Assembly: GCF_008000895.1 (NCBI RefSeq)
Contig: NZ_CP042823.1
Coordinates: 1,302,001-1,366,000 of the forward strand
DNA: 64,000 nt
Source of the DNA: Methylobacterium sp. WL1
GTDB lineage: Bacteria > Pseudomonadota > Alphaproteobacteria > Rhizobiales > Beijerinckiaceae
Direction: 5' to 3'
Position numbers and translations under genes: made by a program. Positions 55,158 through 64,000 of the stretch are shown piece by piece; within the stretch, counting starts at the first letter, position 1, and every line of letters begins with the position of its first letter. Under the pieces are notes generated by a model. That model ran no database searches, was not told the origin of the DNA, and saw only the letters and a list, made by a program, of their open reading frames with translations.

Positions 55158-55301
55158 TAGATTGCATGCGATGACCGAACACCCTGACCCGATCCGGCGG
55201 TGCACCGGCGGCAGGGCATCTTAACGCCTCGTTAACCATGTCGGACGCACCGTGCCGCTCGACATCCTTGGGTCACAGGATCGCGGCAGCCCGTGATTGC
55301 G

Positions 55302-55312
55302 CACCTGAGGTT
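55302..55312. promoter_or_regulatory. Operator-like palindrome, copy 3 (one mismatch)
   Basis: CACCTGAGGTT differs from copies 1 and 2 only in the first base and lies 76 bp upstream of the parA ATG. Confidence 0.5.
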
Positions 55313-55387
55313 GCCCGACGAGGGCGCGGCATTCGTGAATGCCAGCGCTTCCGGCGGATGCGCGGGGCCTTCTGGAGGATGCCCAGG

Positions 55388-56035
55388 ATGAAAGCCATCA
55401 CCTTCGTCACGCAGAAGGGCGGCAGCGGCAAGAGCACGCTGTGCATCTCCCTGGCGGTCGCCGCCCGCGAGGCGGGCCACACGGTCTGCATCCTGGAGAT
55501 GGACCGCCAGGCCACGATCTCGGATTGGCTGGACCACCGCACCGCCGACGGTCCCGAGGTCGCGCAGATCGACGCGACGCAGATCGACGCCGTGATGGAG
55601 CGCCTGCGCGACTCGGCCTACGACTACGTGTTCATCGATACGCCGGGGGTCGATTCAACCGGCACGCTCTCGGCCATCCGTGCGGCGGACCTGTGCATCA
55701 TCCCGTGCCGGCCGACCCCGGCCGACCTGCGGGCGTTCAAGCCGACGCTGGCGGCGGTCTACCGGCTCGAAAAGAAGTTCGCCTTCGTGCTGAACCAGAC
55801 CCCGCCCCGCTCCTACCGGGTCCGGGACGCAGCCGACGGGCTGGCGGTGCTCGGCATCCTGCCGGACGTGAACATCGTCGCCCGCACCGACCACCAGGAC
55901 GCGATCGGCCTCGGCCAGGGCGTCACCGAATTCAACCCCAAGGGCCAGGCCGCCGGAGAGGTCCGGCGCCTCTGGTCGTGGATCGAGCGCCGCACGCAGT
56001 CGCTGAAGACGGGCCGACATGTCCAAGCCGCCTAA
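55388..56035 (+). CDS. ParA-family ATPase, orphan type
   Basis: This 215-residue protein has the deviant Walker A KGGSGKSTLCISLA (residues 10-17), the expected DRQATIS second loop and Walker B FIDTPGVDSTG. It is the small ParA type without the N-terminal helix-turn-helix of plasmid type Ia. No parB or gidB/rpmH is nearby, so it is not the chromosomal segregation ATPase. It probably positions a cargo or a mobile element. Start at 55388 follows GGAGGATGCCCAGG. The stop overlaps the next gene by 17 bp, so the two are translationally coupled. Confidence 0.82.
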   Translation: MKAITFVTQKGGSGKSTLCISLAVAAREAGHTVCILEMDRQATISDWLDHRTADGPEVAQIDATQIDAVMERLRDSAYDYVFIDTPGVDSTGTLSAIRAADLCIIPCRPTPADLRAFKPTLAAVYRLEKKFAFVLNQTPPRSYRVRDAADGLAVLGILPDVNIVARTDHQDAIGLGQGVTEFNPKGQAAGEVRRLWSWIERRTQSLKTGRHVQAA

Positions 56036-56339
56036 GCTCAGCCTCGCGGCGATCGTCGCCTCGGCGAACCCGCCGGACCGGCACGCGGCCCGGCCGCAGG
56101 GCGCCGAGATCGTGACCCTGGCGCTGGCGCCCCCGGCGGCGAAGCCCGCCGCCACGCTGAAGCAGCGCGCCCGGCAGATGTCGGTCTACCTGGAGCCCCC
56201 GGTCTACGACCAGCTCCGGGACCTCGCCTATGCCGAGCGGACCAAGATGCACGCCCTGATGCTGGAAGGGCTCGACCTGCTGTTCAAGCAGCGCGGCGCC
56301 CGCTCCATCGCGCAGCTGACCGACACCCCGCCGCGCTGA
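56019..56339 (+). CDS. Small ribbon-helix-helix-like partner of ParA
   Basis: This 106-residue protein has an unstructured N-terminal half (Pro/Ala-rich) and a C-terminal ribbon-helix-helix pattern: RQMSVYLEPPVYDQLRDLAY, then AERTKMHALMLEGLDLLFKQ. It overlaps the ParA gene by 17 bp in another frame. Small RHH proteins beside orphan ParA ATPases commonly act as DNA-binding or cargo partners. It may bind the AACCTGAGGTT sites upstream; that is inference. Confidence 0.65.
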   Translation: MSKPPKLSLAAIVASANPPDRHAARPQGAEIVTLALAPPAAKPAATLKQRARQMSVYLEPPVYDQLRDLAYAERTKMHALMLEGLDLLFKQRGARSIAQLTDTPPR

Positions 56340-56896
56340 CCCCGGCGAGGCTCAACCCTGCCTCCGCACAGGGTCCCGAACGCGATCCGTGCAGGGTGTT
56401 TGCAGAGGCAGCTCTGACAACAACCCCGTCATCGGGGCCGCGCAGCCAAGCCCCGAAATGACGGGGCGGATGCCGATGCGTCCTCGGACATCCGGGATCC
56501 GTAGCGGGTCGCCCGTTTCCGTGCAGACCCTTCGGCAGCCACCCGGGCGATGGATGCGCCCGGGCCATCAGGCCGGTCCTGCGCGCTCTCGACCGCCCGG
56601 CGCCGCTGGCGCGGGTCTTTTCGGGCAGCGCAATGCGAGCACCTCGAGAGCGCCCGGTCTTGATTACATAAACCTCAAAGCATCCATTTATCAGAGCCTT
56701 GCTGGCAAATCCTGATGTGGCACGCGAGGTTTTAGAGCGGCTCGGCTGCAACGCCTGAACCGCGACAGCCGACATCGTTCAGGCTTCCTTTACGCGACCG
56801 CTACAATTCTGGGTGGACTGGCTGAGCCCTTGGGGCGCGGCCGGTGCCGGCCCGTTTCCGGGCCGTTGTCCCGCGTCGCGTTTGGTGAACCCCGAT
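56340..56896. other. Intergenic region with no recognisable gene
   Basis: These 557 bp between the RHH gene and rlpA show short spurious frames only. An AT-richer stretch at 56659-56720 (TTGATTACATAAACCTC...ATTTATCAG) could hold promoter elements. The region just upstream of rlpA contains its promoter. Confidence 0.5.
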
Positions 56897-57808
56897 ATGG
56901 TGCGCACGACCCTTCCCCGGCCTGCGCGCCTCGCCCTGCGGCTCTTGGCCGTCTCGGGCGTGGCCCTGGCCACGGCCAACTGCGCCACCAATCCCCAGCA
57001 GCAGAAGCTCAGCTCCGGCAACGGCATCGACCCGAAATACGGGGTCAAGGCGAGCCCGCGCCTCTACAACGAGGGCGACGTGATCCCGAAGGGCGGCGGG
57101 CGCCGCTACACCGGCAAGCCCTACGTGGTGGCCGGCCAGACCTATGTGCCCAAGGAGGATCCCCGCGGCTACGTGCGAGAGGGCTTGGCCTCTTGGTACG
57201 GCTCGGCCTTCCACGGCCGCATGACCGCCAACGGCGAGGTGTTCGACCGCCACTCGATCGCGGCCGCCCACCCGACCCTGCCGCTGCCGAGCTACGCCCG
57301 GGTGACCAACCTCGACAACGGCGCCTCGATGATCGTGCGGGTCAACGATCGGGGCCCCTACCATGCCGGCCGCGTCATGGACGTCTCCGAGGAGGCGGCC
57401 GAGGCCCTGGGCTTCCACCGGCGCGGCACCGCGCGGGTGCGGGTCGAGTATGCCGGCAAGGCCGCGGTCGCCGGCAGCGACGACCGCAAGCTGCTCGCCA
57501 GCCTGCGCACCGACGGGCAGCCGGCCGGCCGCTCGACCGTGATGATGGCGGATCTCGGCCCCTCGGAGGAGCCTGAGCGCTACGCCCGCTCGGCCGCCGA
57601 GCCATTGGCCTTCAAGCCGCCCCCGAGCGGGCGCAGTCCGACGAGGCCCCGGCGTCGCGGCCCGAGCGGCCGGCCTGGTGCGCGCTCCGATCGTGCTCGC
57701 CTCGGCCGCCATGCGGGTACCGGCGGCCGTCCAGCCGACCGCCCAGAAGGTGCGGGATTTCCGGCCCGCGCCGATCCAGGTCGCCGAGCATGCGGGGGCC
57801 GGCGCTAA
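56897..57808 (+). CDS. rlpA: RlpA-like septal lytic transglycosylase (3' end frameshifted)
   Basis: RlpA-family proteins cleave or bind denuded glycan strands at the division septum. The N-terminus is an export signal with a possible lipid-attachment Cys (LAVSGVALATANCATN; Asn at -1 is unusual). The double-psi beta-barrel domain runs from about residue 90 (GLASWYGSAFHGRMTANGEV to GRVMDVSEEAAEALGF), with MIVRVNDRGPYHAGR containing the active-site Asp/His. After about residue 235 the frame becomes Arg/Gly/Pro-rich. Better protein-like sequence continues in other frames (PERAQSDEAPASRPERP, then RVPAAVQPTAQKVRDFRP). The stop at 57808 is thus probably premature, owing to indels near 57620 and 57680. 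The catalytic domain itself is intact. Confidence 0.8.
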   Translation: MVRTTLPRPARLALRLLAVSGVALATANCATNPQQQKLSSGNGIDPKYGVKASPRLYNEGDVIPKGGGRRYTGKPYVVAGQTYVPKEDPRGYVREGLASWYGSAFHGRMTANGEVFDRHSIAAAHPTLPLPSYARVTNLDNGASMIVRVNDRGPYHAGRVMDVSEEAAEALGFHRRGTARVRVEYAGKAAVAGSDDRKLLASLRTDGQPAGRSTVMMADLGPSEEPERYARSAAEPLAFKPPPSGRSPTRPRRRGPSGRPGARSDRARLGRHAGTGGRPADRPEGAGFPARADPGRRACGGRR

Positions 57809-57838
57809 AGGCGCGAGCCTCAAGGGGAGGACCTGAAA

Positions 57839-58180
57839 GTGGCGGGCCTCAACCCGGCCCAGGGTCACGGCGCGGCCGCGAAGACCGCCGTCGCGGCCGG
57901 CCGGCCGGCACGGCCCGGAACGCCCGCCCCCGACGAAACTCGCCGCGGCGGCCCCGCGGCGCTGCCGGCCTCGGCCAAGTCCACCCTGACGCATCTGGCC
58001 TCCGGCGCCGCCAAGGGGTCGACGATGCTCGCCTCCAAGACCGCGGCCCCGGCCTCGGCCAAGGCGGCGGTGCCAACCAAGGTCGCGGCGGCCGCGAAGG
58101 CTCCGGCCCCTGTGAAAGCCGGGACCCCCACCCGGACGGCGTCGGGCGGGGGGCATGCCCGCCTCGCCGGGATCTATTGA
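57839..58180 (+). pseudogene. Out-of-frame C-terminal tail of rlpA
   Basis: This Ala/Lys/Pro-rich frame (SAKSTLTHLASGAAKG, then SAKAAVPTKVAAAAKAPAPV) ends RLAGIY. It follows directly on the upstream rlpA pieces (GEDLKVAGLNPAQGHG at 57820-57865) once shifts near 57828 are corrected. It is most simply the disordered tail of RlpA. As read it has only a weak GTG of its own. Confidence 0.5.
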
Positions 58181-58331
58181 GGGCAGCCCCGGCGCGTCCC
58201 GGACGGCACGCCGTTCCGCAATGCGGCATTTCGCGTTCGATCCGGCGCTGAAACCGTAATATGGTCACGCTTGTTATCCGGATGCGGCGGGAGTTTCTCC
58301 GGCCGGGCGGCAGGCGCGGGACGGACCGGTG

Positions 58332-59552
58332 ATGCGCAGGACCCTTCTCACCCTTCTGGCGGCCGCTTGCGCGCTGGGCGCCGGCCTCGCGGGCGCGACC
58401 GCTCAGGGCTTCCAGACGGCGGCCCCGCACGCGATCCTGATCGATGCGGATTCCGGCTCGGTGCTGTTCGAGAAGGCCGCCGACGAGCGGTTCTCCCCGG
58501 CCAGCATGGCCAAATTGATGACCACCGACATCGTGTTCGAGGCGCTGAAATCCGGCCGCCTGGCGATGGATACGGAGTTCACCGTCACCGAGGACGCCTG
58601 GAAGCGGGGCGGGGCGGGCGGCGGCGGCTCATCGATGTTCGCCCAGGTCAACAGCCGCATCAAGATGTCGGACCTGCTGCGCGGGCTGATCGTCCAGTCG
58701 GGCAACGACGCCGCGATCACCATCGCGGAGAACATGGCCGGCACCGAGGATTCCTTCGCCGGGCTGATGAACCGGCGGGCCAAGGAGATCGGGCTGACGA
58801 ATTCGACCTTCCGCAACGCCACCGGCTACTCGGCCCCCGATCAGAAGGTCACGGCCCGGGACATGGCCAAGCTCGCGATCCACCTGATCGACACCTACCC
58901 GGACCTGTACAAGATCTTCGCCGAGAAGGAGTTCACCTGGAACAAGATCCGCCAGCAGAACCGCAACCCGCTCCTGGCGCTCGACATCGGCGCCGACGGG
59001 CTGAAGACCGGCTACCTGGAGGAATCCGGCTACGCGCTGACCGGCTCGGCGGTGCAGAACGGCCAGCGCCTGGTGCTGGTGATCTCGGGGCTCAAGACCG
59101 CCCGGGACCGGGCCTCCGAGGCGCGCAAGCTGATGGAATGGGGTTTCCGCGCGTTCGAGACGCGGCAGATCTTCGGGGCCGGCGAGACGGTCGCCGACGC
59201 CTCCGTGTTCGGCGGCCAGGCGGGCTCCGTTCCGCTGGTCTCGAAGAAGCCGGTGCGGGTCCTGCTGCCCCGCGGCTCCAGCGACCGGGTCAGCGCCAAG
59301 GTGGTCTATACCGGGCCGCTGATGGCCCCCGTCGAGGAGGGCCAGCAGGTCGGCACCCTGCGGATCCAGCGCGGCGACACGGTCGCCCTCGACCAGCCGC
59401 TCTTCGCCGGCGCGACGGTGGAGCCCGGCACGCTGTCGCAGCGGGCGATGGACGCGGCGCTGGAGTTCGGTACCGGCCTCGTGCGCAAGGCCTTCGACCG
59501 CGTCGGCAAGAAGGACGCGAAGTCCGGCGAGCGTACGGCCGATCCGACGTGA
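58332..59552 (+). CDS. D-alanyl-D-alanine carboxypeptidase (penicillin-binding protein, DacA-type)
   Basis: This 406-residue periplasmic enzyme removes the terminal D-Ala of peptidoglycan stems. A signal peptide (RRTLLTLLAAACALGAGLAG) is cut after TAQG. The active-site motifs are S58-M-A-K61, SGN in LIVQSGNDAAITI and KTG in DGLKTGYLEESGYALTGSA. A C-terminal PBP5-like beta domain (from about 290) and an amphipathic end helix (ALEFGTGLVRKAFDRVGKK) should anchor it to the membrane. The GTG at 58329 is an alternative start. tmk follows 10 bp downstream, so they are probably one transcript. Confidence 0.93.
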   Translation: MRRTLLTLLAAACALGAGLAGATAQGFQTAAPHAILIDADSGSVLFEKAADERFSPASMAKLMTTDIVFEALKSGRLAMDTEFTVTEDAWKRGGAGGGGSSMFAQVNSRIKMSDLLRGLIVQSGNDAAITIAENMAGTEDSFAGLMNRRAKEIGLTNSTFRNATGYSAPDQKVTARDMAKLAIHLIDTYPDLYKIFAEKEFTWNKIRQQNRNPLLALDIGADGLKTGYLEESGYALTGSAVQNGQRLVLVISGLKTARDRASEARKLMEWGFRAFETRQIFGAGETVADASVFGGQAGSVPLVSKKPVRVLLPRGSSDRVSAKVVYTGPLMAPVEEGQQVGTLRIQRGDTVALDQPLFAGATVEPGTLSQRAMDAALEFGTGLVRKAFDRVGKKDAKSGERTADPT

Positions 59553-59562
59553 TTGGACGCCC

Positions 59563-60267
59563 GTGATCGTGCCAGGCTTCGAGGACGCTTCGCAGCGAAC
59601 CTTCATCACCTTCGAAGGCGGGGAGGGCGCCGGCAAGTCGACCCAGGTCGCCCGCCTGGCCGCGACCCTGCGGTCCCGCTCGGGCCGGGAGGTCCGCGTG
59701 ACCCGCGAGCCCGGCGGCTCGCCCCGGGCCGAGGAAATCCGCGTGGCCCTGCTCGGCGGCGTCGCCAAGCCCTACGGCCCCTTCGCGGAGGCGCTGCTGT
59801 TCAGCGCAGCCCGGATCGACCACCTCGACCGCCTGATCCGCCCGGCCCTGCGCCGGGGCGAGATTGTGCTGTGCGACCGCTTCATCGACTCGACCCGGGC
59901 CTACCAGGGCGCGGCGGGCGGCCTCGACCCGGCGGTGATCGCCGCCCTGGAGCGGGTCGTGGTCGGCCCGACCCGGCCCGACCTGACCCTGATCCTCGAT
60001 CTGCCGCCCGAAGCCGGGCTCGCCCGCGCGGCCGGGCGCAGCACCGGGACGGGGCAGGGGGCCGACCGGTTCGAGGCGGAATCGCTGGCCTTCCACACGC
60101 GGCTGCGCGACGCCTTCCTGGCGATCGCCCGGGCCGAGCCGCAACGTTGCGCGGTGATCGATGCCGGTCGCGACCCCGATGCGGTGGAAGCCGCGATCCG
60201 CGCCGCGGTGGCCTCCCGCCTGCCGGGCCTGCTGCCGCTCAAGGAAAGCCGCGGCGATGCCGCCTGA
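59563..60267 (+). CDS. tmk: Thymidylate kinase
   Basis: This 234-residue enzyme converts dTMP to dTDP for DNA synthesis. The P-loop is [20 protein letters not shown] (near residue 20). The substrate-binding [14 protein letters not shown] and [12 protein letters not shown] (DRY/F motif) follow. The LID is [14 protein letters not shown], with Arg in the P-loop region absent, so this is a type II-like form. The GTG start lies 10 bp after the carboxypeptidase stop. The stop overlaps holB's ATG region (60257), typical of the tmk-holB pair. Confidence 0.95.
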   Translation: MIVPGFEDASQRTFITFEGGEGAGKSTQVARLAATLRSRSGREVRVTREPGGSPRAEEIRVALLGGVAKPYGPFAEALLFSAARIDHLDRLIRPALRRGEIVLCDRFIDSTRAYQGAAGGLDPAVIAALERVVVGPTRPDLTLILDLPPEAGLARAAGRSTGTGQGADRFEAESLAFHTRLRDAFLAIARAEPQRCAVIDAGRDPDAVEAAIRAAVASRLPGLLPLKESRGDAA

Positions 60268-61331
60268 CCCCCGCGCCATGAAATTGGCAGACCGCGCCGC
60301 CGACGACGTCGAGCCCGGCGACCTCCCCGGTATCGCGCGCCCGCGGGGACCTGGCGCTGGTCGGCCACGCGGCCGCGGCGGCCGCCTTCGCGGAGGGGAT
60401 CGCGGCGGGGCGCCTGCACCATGCCTGGCTGATCGGCGGCGCGCCCGGGATCGGCAAGGCGACGCTGGCCTACCGGGTCGCCCGCCGCCTGCTGGCCTAT
60501 CCCGCCGGCGGCGGGCCGGCCGGGCTCGATGTGCCGGACGAGAACCCCGTCGCCGGCAAGGTCGCGGGCCTGTCGCATCCGAACCTCGTGGTCCTGCGCC
60601 GCCACCGCACCGTCGGCGCCAAGACGCTGCCCACCAAGATCTCGGTCGACATGGTCCGCCGGGCCCTGGACCTGTTCGCCTCGACCGCCACCGATTCCGG
60701 CTGGCGGGTCTGCATCCTCGACAGCGCCGACGACCTCAACGCCAACGCGGCCAACGCCCTGCTCAAGGTCCTGGAGGAGCCGCCGCCGCGCGCCCTGTTC
60801 CTGATCCTGGCCCACCAGCCCGGCCGACTGCTGCCGACGATCCGCTCCCGCTGCCGGGTGCTGATGCTGCGCCCGCTGGCGCCCGAGGCGGTGGCCCAGG
60901 TGGTGCGCGGCCTGCCCGAGCCGTTCCCGCAGCCGGAGGAGGCCGCCCTGGCCCGGGCGGTCGCCCAGTGCGAGGGCTCGGTCGCCCGGGCGCTGGCGAT
61001 GCTCGACCCGGTCACGGCCGGCCTCGTCGCCGAGGTCGAGACCCTGCTCGCCCGGGCGCAGACGCCCGATTGGGGCCGGGTGCTCAAGCTCGCCGAGACC
61101 CTGGCCGGGCGCGACGCCGAGGCGCGGTTCGAGGCCGCCCAGGACGCGGTCCTGCGCTTCGTCTCGGCCGAACTCGACCGTCGCCGGAACGAGCCGCCCG
61201 CCCGCCTCGCCGCCCTGGTGGACGTCGCGGACCGGTTCGGCCGCGCCGCCCGGGAGGCGGCGATCTACAATCTCGACCGGCGCCCGGTGGTGCTGTCGCT
61301 GTTCGGCGATCTCGCCGAGGCGGCCTCGTAA
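60257..61331 (+). pseudogene. holB: DNA polymerase III delta' subunit, frameshifted N-terminus
   Basis: The start [20 protein letters not shown] (ATG 60257, overlapping the tmk stop) breaks frame in the CCCGCGGGGACC run near 60345. It resumes as [20 protein letters not shown], then [20 protein letters not shown] (Walker A) and [20 protein letters not shown] with [11 protein letters not shown], the clamp-loader features. It continues to 61331. In the second frame no ATG, GTG or TTG lies between the stop at 60279 and residue 58 or so. A functional protein therefore needs both pieces. Joined, it is about 358 residues. holB is essential for replication, so a sequence error is more likely than a true break. 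It belongs to the tmk-holB-metG-tatD string. Confidence 0.85.
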
Positions 61332-61501
61332 CCCCTCTGCGCGCCGGGACGACCAGGGCGCTGCCCTGGACCCGCAAAAGGTCCCGGACCGTCTGGGGTC
61401 ACGATCGTCCGCGCGGTTCCCGATCCCGGCGGCTGTTGCGTCCCCGCCGCTGCCGCGCGACAACGCGGGCAACCTCCTGCGATGATCCGGAACACCCCGA
61501 C

Positions 61502-63091
61502 GTGACGTCCAACGCCCCGGCGCACTCCAAAAAAACCTTCGGCCTCTCGACCGCGATCTCCTACCCCAACGGCGCGCCGCATATCGGTCACGCCTACGAG
61601 GTGATCGCCGCCGACGCCATCGCCCGCTTCCACCGGCTCGACGGCTACGACGTGCTGTTCTCCACCGGCACGGACGAGCACGGCCTCAAGATCCAGCAGG
61701 CGGCGACCCGGGCCGGCACCAGCCCGCGCGCGTATGTCGACGGCACCGCAGCGCGCTTCCAGGCGATGGCCGACCGGATGGACTGCGCCTACGACCGCTT
61801 CATCCGCACCACCGAGCCCGGCCACTACGAAGCCGCGCAGGAGATCTGGCGGCGGATGGAGGCCAACGGCGACATCTACCTCGACACGTATGCCGGCTGG
61901 TACTCGGTGCGCGACGAGGCCTATTATGACGAGGCCGAGACCCGCCTGCTCGAGGATGGCAGCCGCCGCAGCCTCGCCACCGACACTCCGGTCGTGTGGA
62001 TGGAGGAGGAGAATTTTCTCTTCAGATTGTCCGCCTATCAGGACCGGCTGCTGAAGCTCTACGAGGACCAGCCCGACTTCATCGGCCCGGAAACCCGAAG
62101 GAACGAGGTGGCGAGCTTCGTGCGCTCCGGCCTCAAGGACCTCTCGGTCAGCCGCACCAATTTCGACTGGGGGGTACCGGTGCCGGGGCATCCCGGCCAC
62201 GTCATGTATGTCTGGGTCGACGCCTTGACCAACTACCTGAGCGTCACCGGCTTCCCCGACGCGGAGAATCCCCTGAAGAAGTTCTGGCCGATGGACCTGC
62301 ACGTCATCGGCAAGGACATCGTCCGGTTCCACGCGGTCTACTGGCCGGCCTTCCTGATGGCGGCCGGGCTGCCCCTGCCCAAGCGCGTCTTCGGCCACGG
62401 CTTCCTGCTCTCCAAGGGCGAGAAGATGTCGAAGTCGCTCGGCAACGTGCTCGACCCGTTCGAGCTCGCCGACACCTACGGGGTCGACCCGGTGCGTTAC
62501 TTCGTGCTGCGCGAGGTGCCGTTCGGCGGCGACGGCAGCTACAGCCACGAGGCGATCATCGGCCGGATCAACGCCGATCTCGCCAACGACCTCGGCAACC
62601 TCGCCCAGCGCTCGCTCTCGATGGTCGCCAAGAATTGCGACGGCGCGGTGCCGGATCCCGGGGCCCTGCCGGGTTCCTTGGACGAGGCCGATCGTGCCCT
62701 GCTGGCCCAGGCCGACGCTCTCCCGGACAGGGTGCGGAGCCTGATGGGCGATCTCGCGCTCCACAGCGTCCTGGCCGAGATCTGGGCGGTGGTGGCCGAG
62801 GCCAACCGCTACTTCGCCGGGCAGGAGCCGTGGCGCCTGCGCAAGTCCGATCCGGCCCGGATGAACGCGGTGCTCTACACGACGCTGGAATCGCTGCGGG
62901 CGTTCGGCATCCTGGTCCAGCCGTTCGTTCCGACCGCGGCCTCCAAGCTCCTGGACCTGCTGGCCGTTCCGGCGGACCGGCGCAACCTCGCCGATGCGGG
63001 GGAGGGCGGACGCCTGGTACCCGGCACGGCGCTCCCCGCCCCGGCTCCGGTCTTCCCGAGGTTCGAGCGGCCCGAAGCGCCGGCGGCCTGA
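61502..63091 (+). CDS. metG: Methionyl-tRNA synthetase
   Basis: This 529-residue class I synthetase charges tRNA-Met and initiator tRNA. Seen: [20 protein letters not shown] (HIGH), [15 protein letters not shown], the insertion without a Zn knuckle (as in the MetRS2 type), [19 protein letters not shown], and [15 protein letters not shown] (KMSKS). The anticodon-binding helical domain ends [15 protein letters not shown]. It lacks the C-terminal tRNA-binding dimer domain. GTG start; no strong ribosome site. It follows holB in the usual order. Confidence 0.95.
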   Translation: MTSNAPAHSKKTFGLSTAISYPNGAPHIGHAYEVIAADAIARFHRLDGYDVLFSTGTDEHGLKIQQAATRAGTSPRAYVDGTAARFQAMADRMDCAYDRFIRTTEPGHYEAAQEIWRRMEANGDIYLDTYAGWYSVRDEAYYDEAETRLLEDGSRRSLATDTPVVWMEEENFLFRLSAYQDRLLKLYEDQPDFIGPETRRNEVASFVRSGLKDLSVSRTNFDWGVPVPGHPGHVMYVWVDALTNYLSVTGFPDAENPLKKFWPMDLHVIGKDIVRFHAVYWPAFLMAAGLPLPKRVFGHGFLLSKGEKMSKSLGNVLDPFELADTYGVDPVRYFVLREVPFGGDGSYSHEAIIGRINADLANDLGNLAQRSLSMVAKNCDGAVPDPGALPGSLDEADRALLAQADALPDRVRSLMGDLALHSVLAEIWAVVAEANRYFAGQEPWRLRKSDPARMNAVLYTTLESLRAFGILVQPFVPTAASKLLDLLAVPADRRNLADAGEGGRLVPGTALPAPAPVFPRFERPEAPAA

Positions 63092-63108
63092 CAGCGATCC
63101 GAGACACG

Positions 63109-63903
63109 ATGCTGATCGACAGCCACTGCCATCTGGATTTCCCGGATTTCGCCGCCGACCTGCCGGGGGTGATCGCCCGTGCCCGGGAGGCGGGCGTCAC
63201 CGGGATGCTGACCATCTCGACCCGGGTCGCCCGGGCCGGGACCTACCGGGCGATCGCCGAGGCCCACCCCGAGATCTGGTTCACCGTCGGCACCCATCCG
63301 GACGGGGCCGCCGAGGAGCCGGATGTGCCCGCCGAGACGATCGCGGGCCTCGCGCGCGCACATCCCCGCTGCGTCGGGATCGGCGAGGCCGGGCTCGACT
63401 ACCACTTCCCCGACGGCGCCCCCGAGGCCGTGCAGGAACGGGTGCTGCGCGCCCATATCGAGGCGGCGCGCCTGTCCGGCCTGCCGCTCGTCATCCACGC
63501 CCGGGATGCCGACGAGCACATGGAGCGGGTGCTCACCGACGAGATGGGTCGGACGCCGTTCCGGGCGGTGCTGCACTGCTTCTCGTCGGGCCGGCGCCTC
63601 GCCGAGGCCGGGCTCGAGCTCGGGCTGTCGATCTCGTTCTCCGGCATCGTCACCTTCCGGCGCGCGCACGCGTTGCGCGACATCGCCCGGAGCGTGCCCC
63701 TCGACCGGATCCTGGTGGAGACCGACGCGCCGTTCCTCGCCCCCGAGCCGCATCGCGGGCGCACCAACGAGCCGGCCTACACCGCCGACACCGCCCGGAC
63801 GCTGGCCGAGACCCTGGGGCTGTCCGCCGAGGACTTCGCCCGGATCACCACCGCGAATTTCTTCACCCTGTTCGACAAGGCTAAACCCGGGGAGGCAGCG
63901 TGA
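63109..63903 (+). CDS. tatD: TatD-family metal-dependent hydrolase (DNase)
   Basis: This 264-residue TIM-barrel nuclease has MLIDSHCHLDFPDF (the HXH pair), VGIGEAGLDYHFPDGAPEAV (catalytic Glu), and LVIHARDADEHMERVL. FRAVLHCFSSGRRLAEAGLE and LVETDAPFLAPEPHRGRTNE supply the further His and Asp. It has 3'-5' exonuclease or DNA-repair/quality-control roles in other bacteria. It starts 17 bp after metG; its stop overlaps the next GTG. Part of the same operon. Confidence 0.93.
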   Translation: MLIDSHCHLDFPDFAADLPGVIARAREAGVTGMLTISTRVARAGTYRAIAEAHPEIWFTVGTHPDGAAEEPDVPAETIAGLARAHPRCVGIGEAGLDYHFPDGAPEAVQERVLRAHIEAARLSGLPLVIHARDADEHMERVLTDEMGRTPFRAVLHCFSSGRRLAEAGLELGLSISFSGIVTFRRAHALRDIARSVPLDRILVETDAPFLAPEPHRGRTNEPAYTADTARTLAETLGLSAEDFARITTANFFTLFDKAKPGEAA

Positions 63904-64000
63904 CGACTTCGGAGGATGCGCCGGCAACGCTGACTCTGCGCATCCTCGGCTGCGGCTCCTCCGGTGGGGTGCCGCGGGTCGCCAGCGGCTGGGGCGCCTG
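63900..64000 (+). CDS. MBL-fold metallo-hydrolase, N-terminal part
   Basis: The gene begins at a GTG overlapping the tatD stop (GTGA) and runs off the right edge. The visible 33 residues include TLRILGCGSSGGVPRVASGW. That is the opening of the MBL-fold (PhnP-like phosphodiesterase) proteins, which continue WGACDP with metal ligands further on. This gene follows tatD in many alphaproteobacteria. The catalytic HXHXDH motif lies outside the window. Confidence 0.8.
   Translation, partial: MTTSEDAPATLTLRILGCGSSGGVPRVASGWGA

Noticed and set aside
55388-56339. Main chromosomal ParA/ParB segregation locus
   Set aside because: The ParA is the small orphan type, its partner is a ribbon-helix-helix protein rather than ParB, and no gidA/gidB or rpmH neighbours are present.

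Overview
The window is high-GC alphaproteobacterial chromosome, most likely a Methylobacterium or close Hyphomicrobiales relative. This rests on the TrcR (DUF1013) and DUF4170 proteins, the ntrY-ntrX-hfq-hflX run, a class I lysyl-tRNA synthetase, a selenocysteine tRNA, and the rlpA/dac/tmk/holB/metG/tatD housekeeping string. The genus is an inference from gene content; no rRNA is present.

Left end (1-6450): a 4.15-kb IS1595-family element (80-4230) has 23-bp perfect terminal inverted repeats and a 10-bp target duplication. It has split a GT2 glycosyltransferase gene, whose two halves still join in frame across the duplication. Besides the transposase it carries five passenger genes: a two-helix membrane protein, a DUF6471 protein, two small AT-rich membrane proteins and a coiled-coil protein. 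Most transcription units in it are preceded by a short repeated motif.

6500-24500: a decayed antitoxin/ParE-type pair; lysK with a pyridoxamine-oxidase-like gene; a transglutaminase / ATP-grasp / alpha-E operon divergent from a zinc metallopeptidase; gene debris (DUF6883, DUF4926 and VapC remnants); mntR and mntH sharing a palindromic operator; a ThDP enzyme; an FAD oxidoreductase; and a MliC-type lysozyme inhibitor.

24600-40000: a LysR regulator, an HD-GYP response regulator, a frameshifted histone-deacetylase-like gene, an MFS carrier, trcR, a NitT/TauT-type binding protein, a chemoreceptor fragment, a TetR regulator with twin operators facing a pspA-yiaA stress unit, a lipase-like hydrolase, prs, DUF4170 and small secreted or membrane proteins, and an exported amidohydrolase.

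40000-56400: tRNA-Sec, ntrY-ntrX, hfq, hflX, an adenylate cyclase, a TonB-dependent siderophore receptor, an alpha/beta hydrolase lacking its serine nucleophile, an acyl-CoA synthetase, and a PAS gene divergent from an orphan parA/ribbon-helix-helix pair. Three copies of a palindrome lie between the last two units.

56900-64000: rlpA, a D-alanyl-D-alanine carboxypeptidase, tmk, holB, metG, tatD and the start of an MBL-fold gene, all on the plus strand.

An unusual number of reading frames are broken by single-base shifts in G/C-rich runs. One of them is holB, which should be essential. Many apparent pseudogenes here may therefore be consensus errors rather than true decay.
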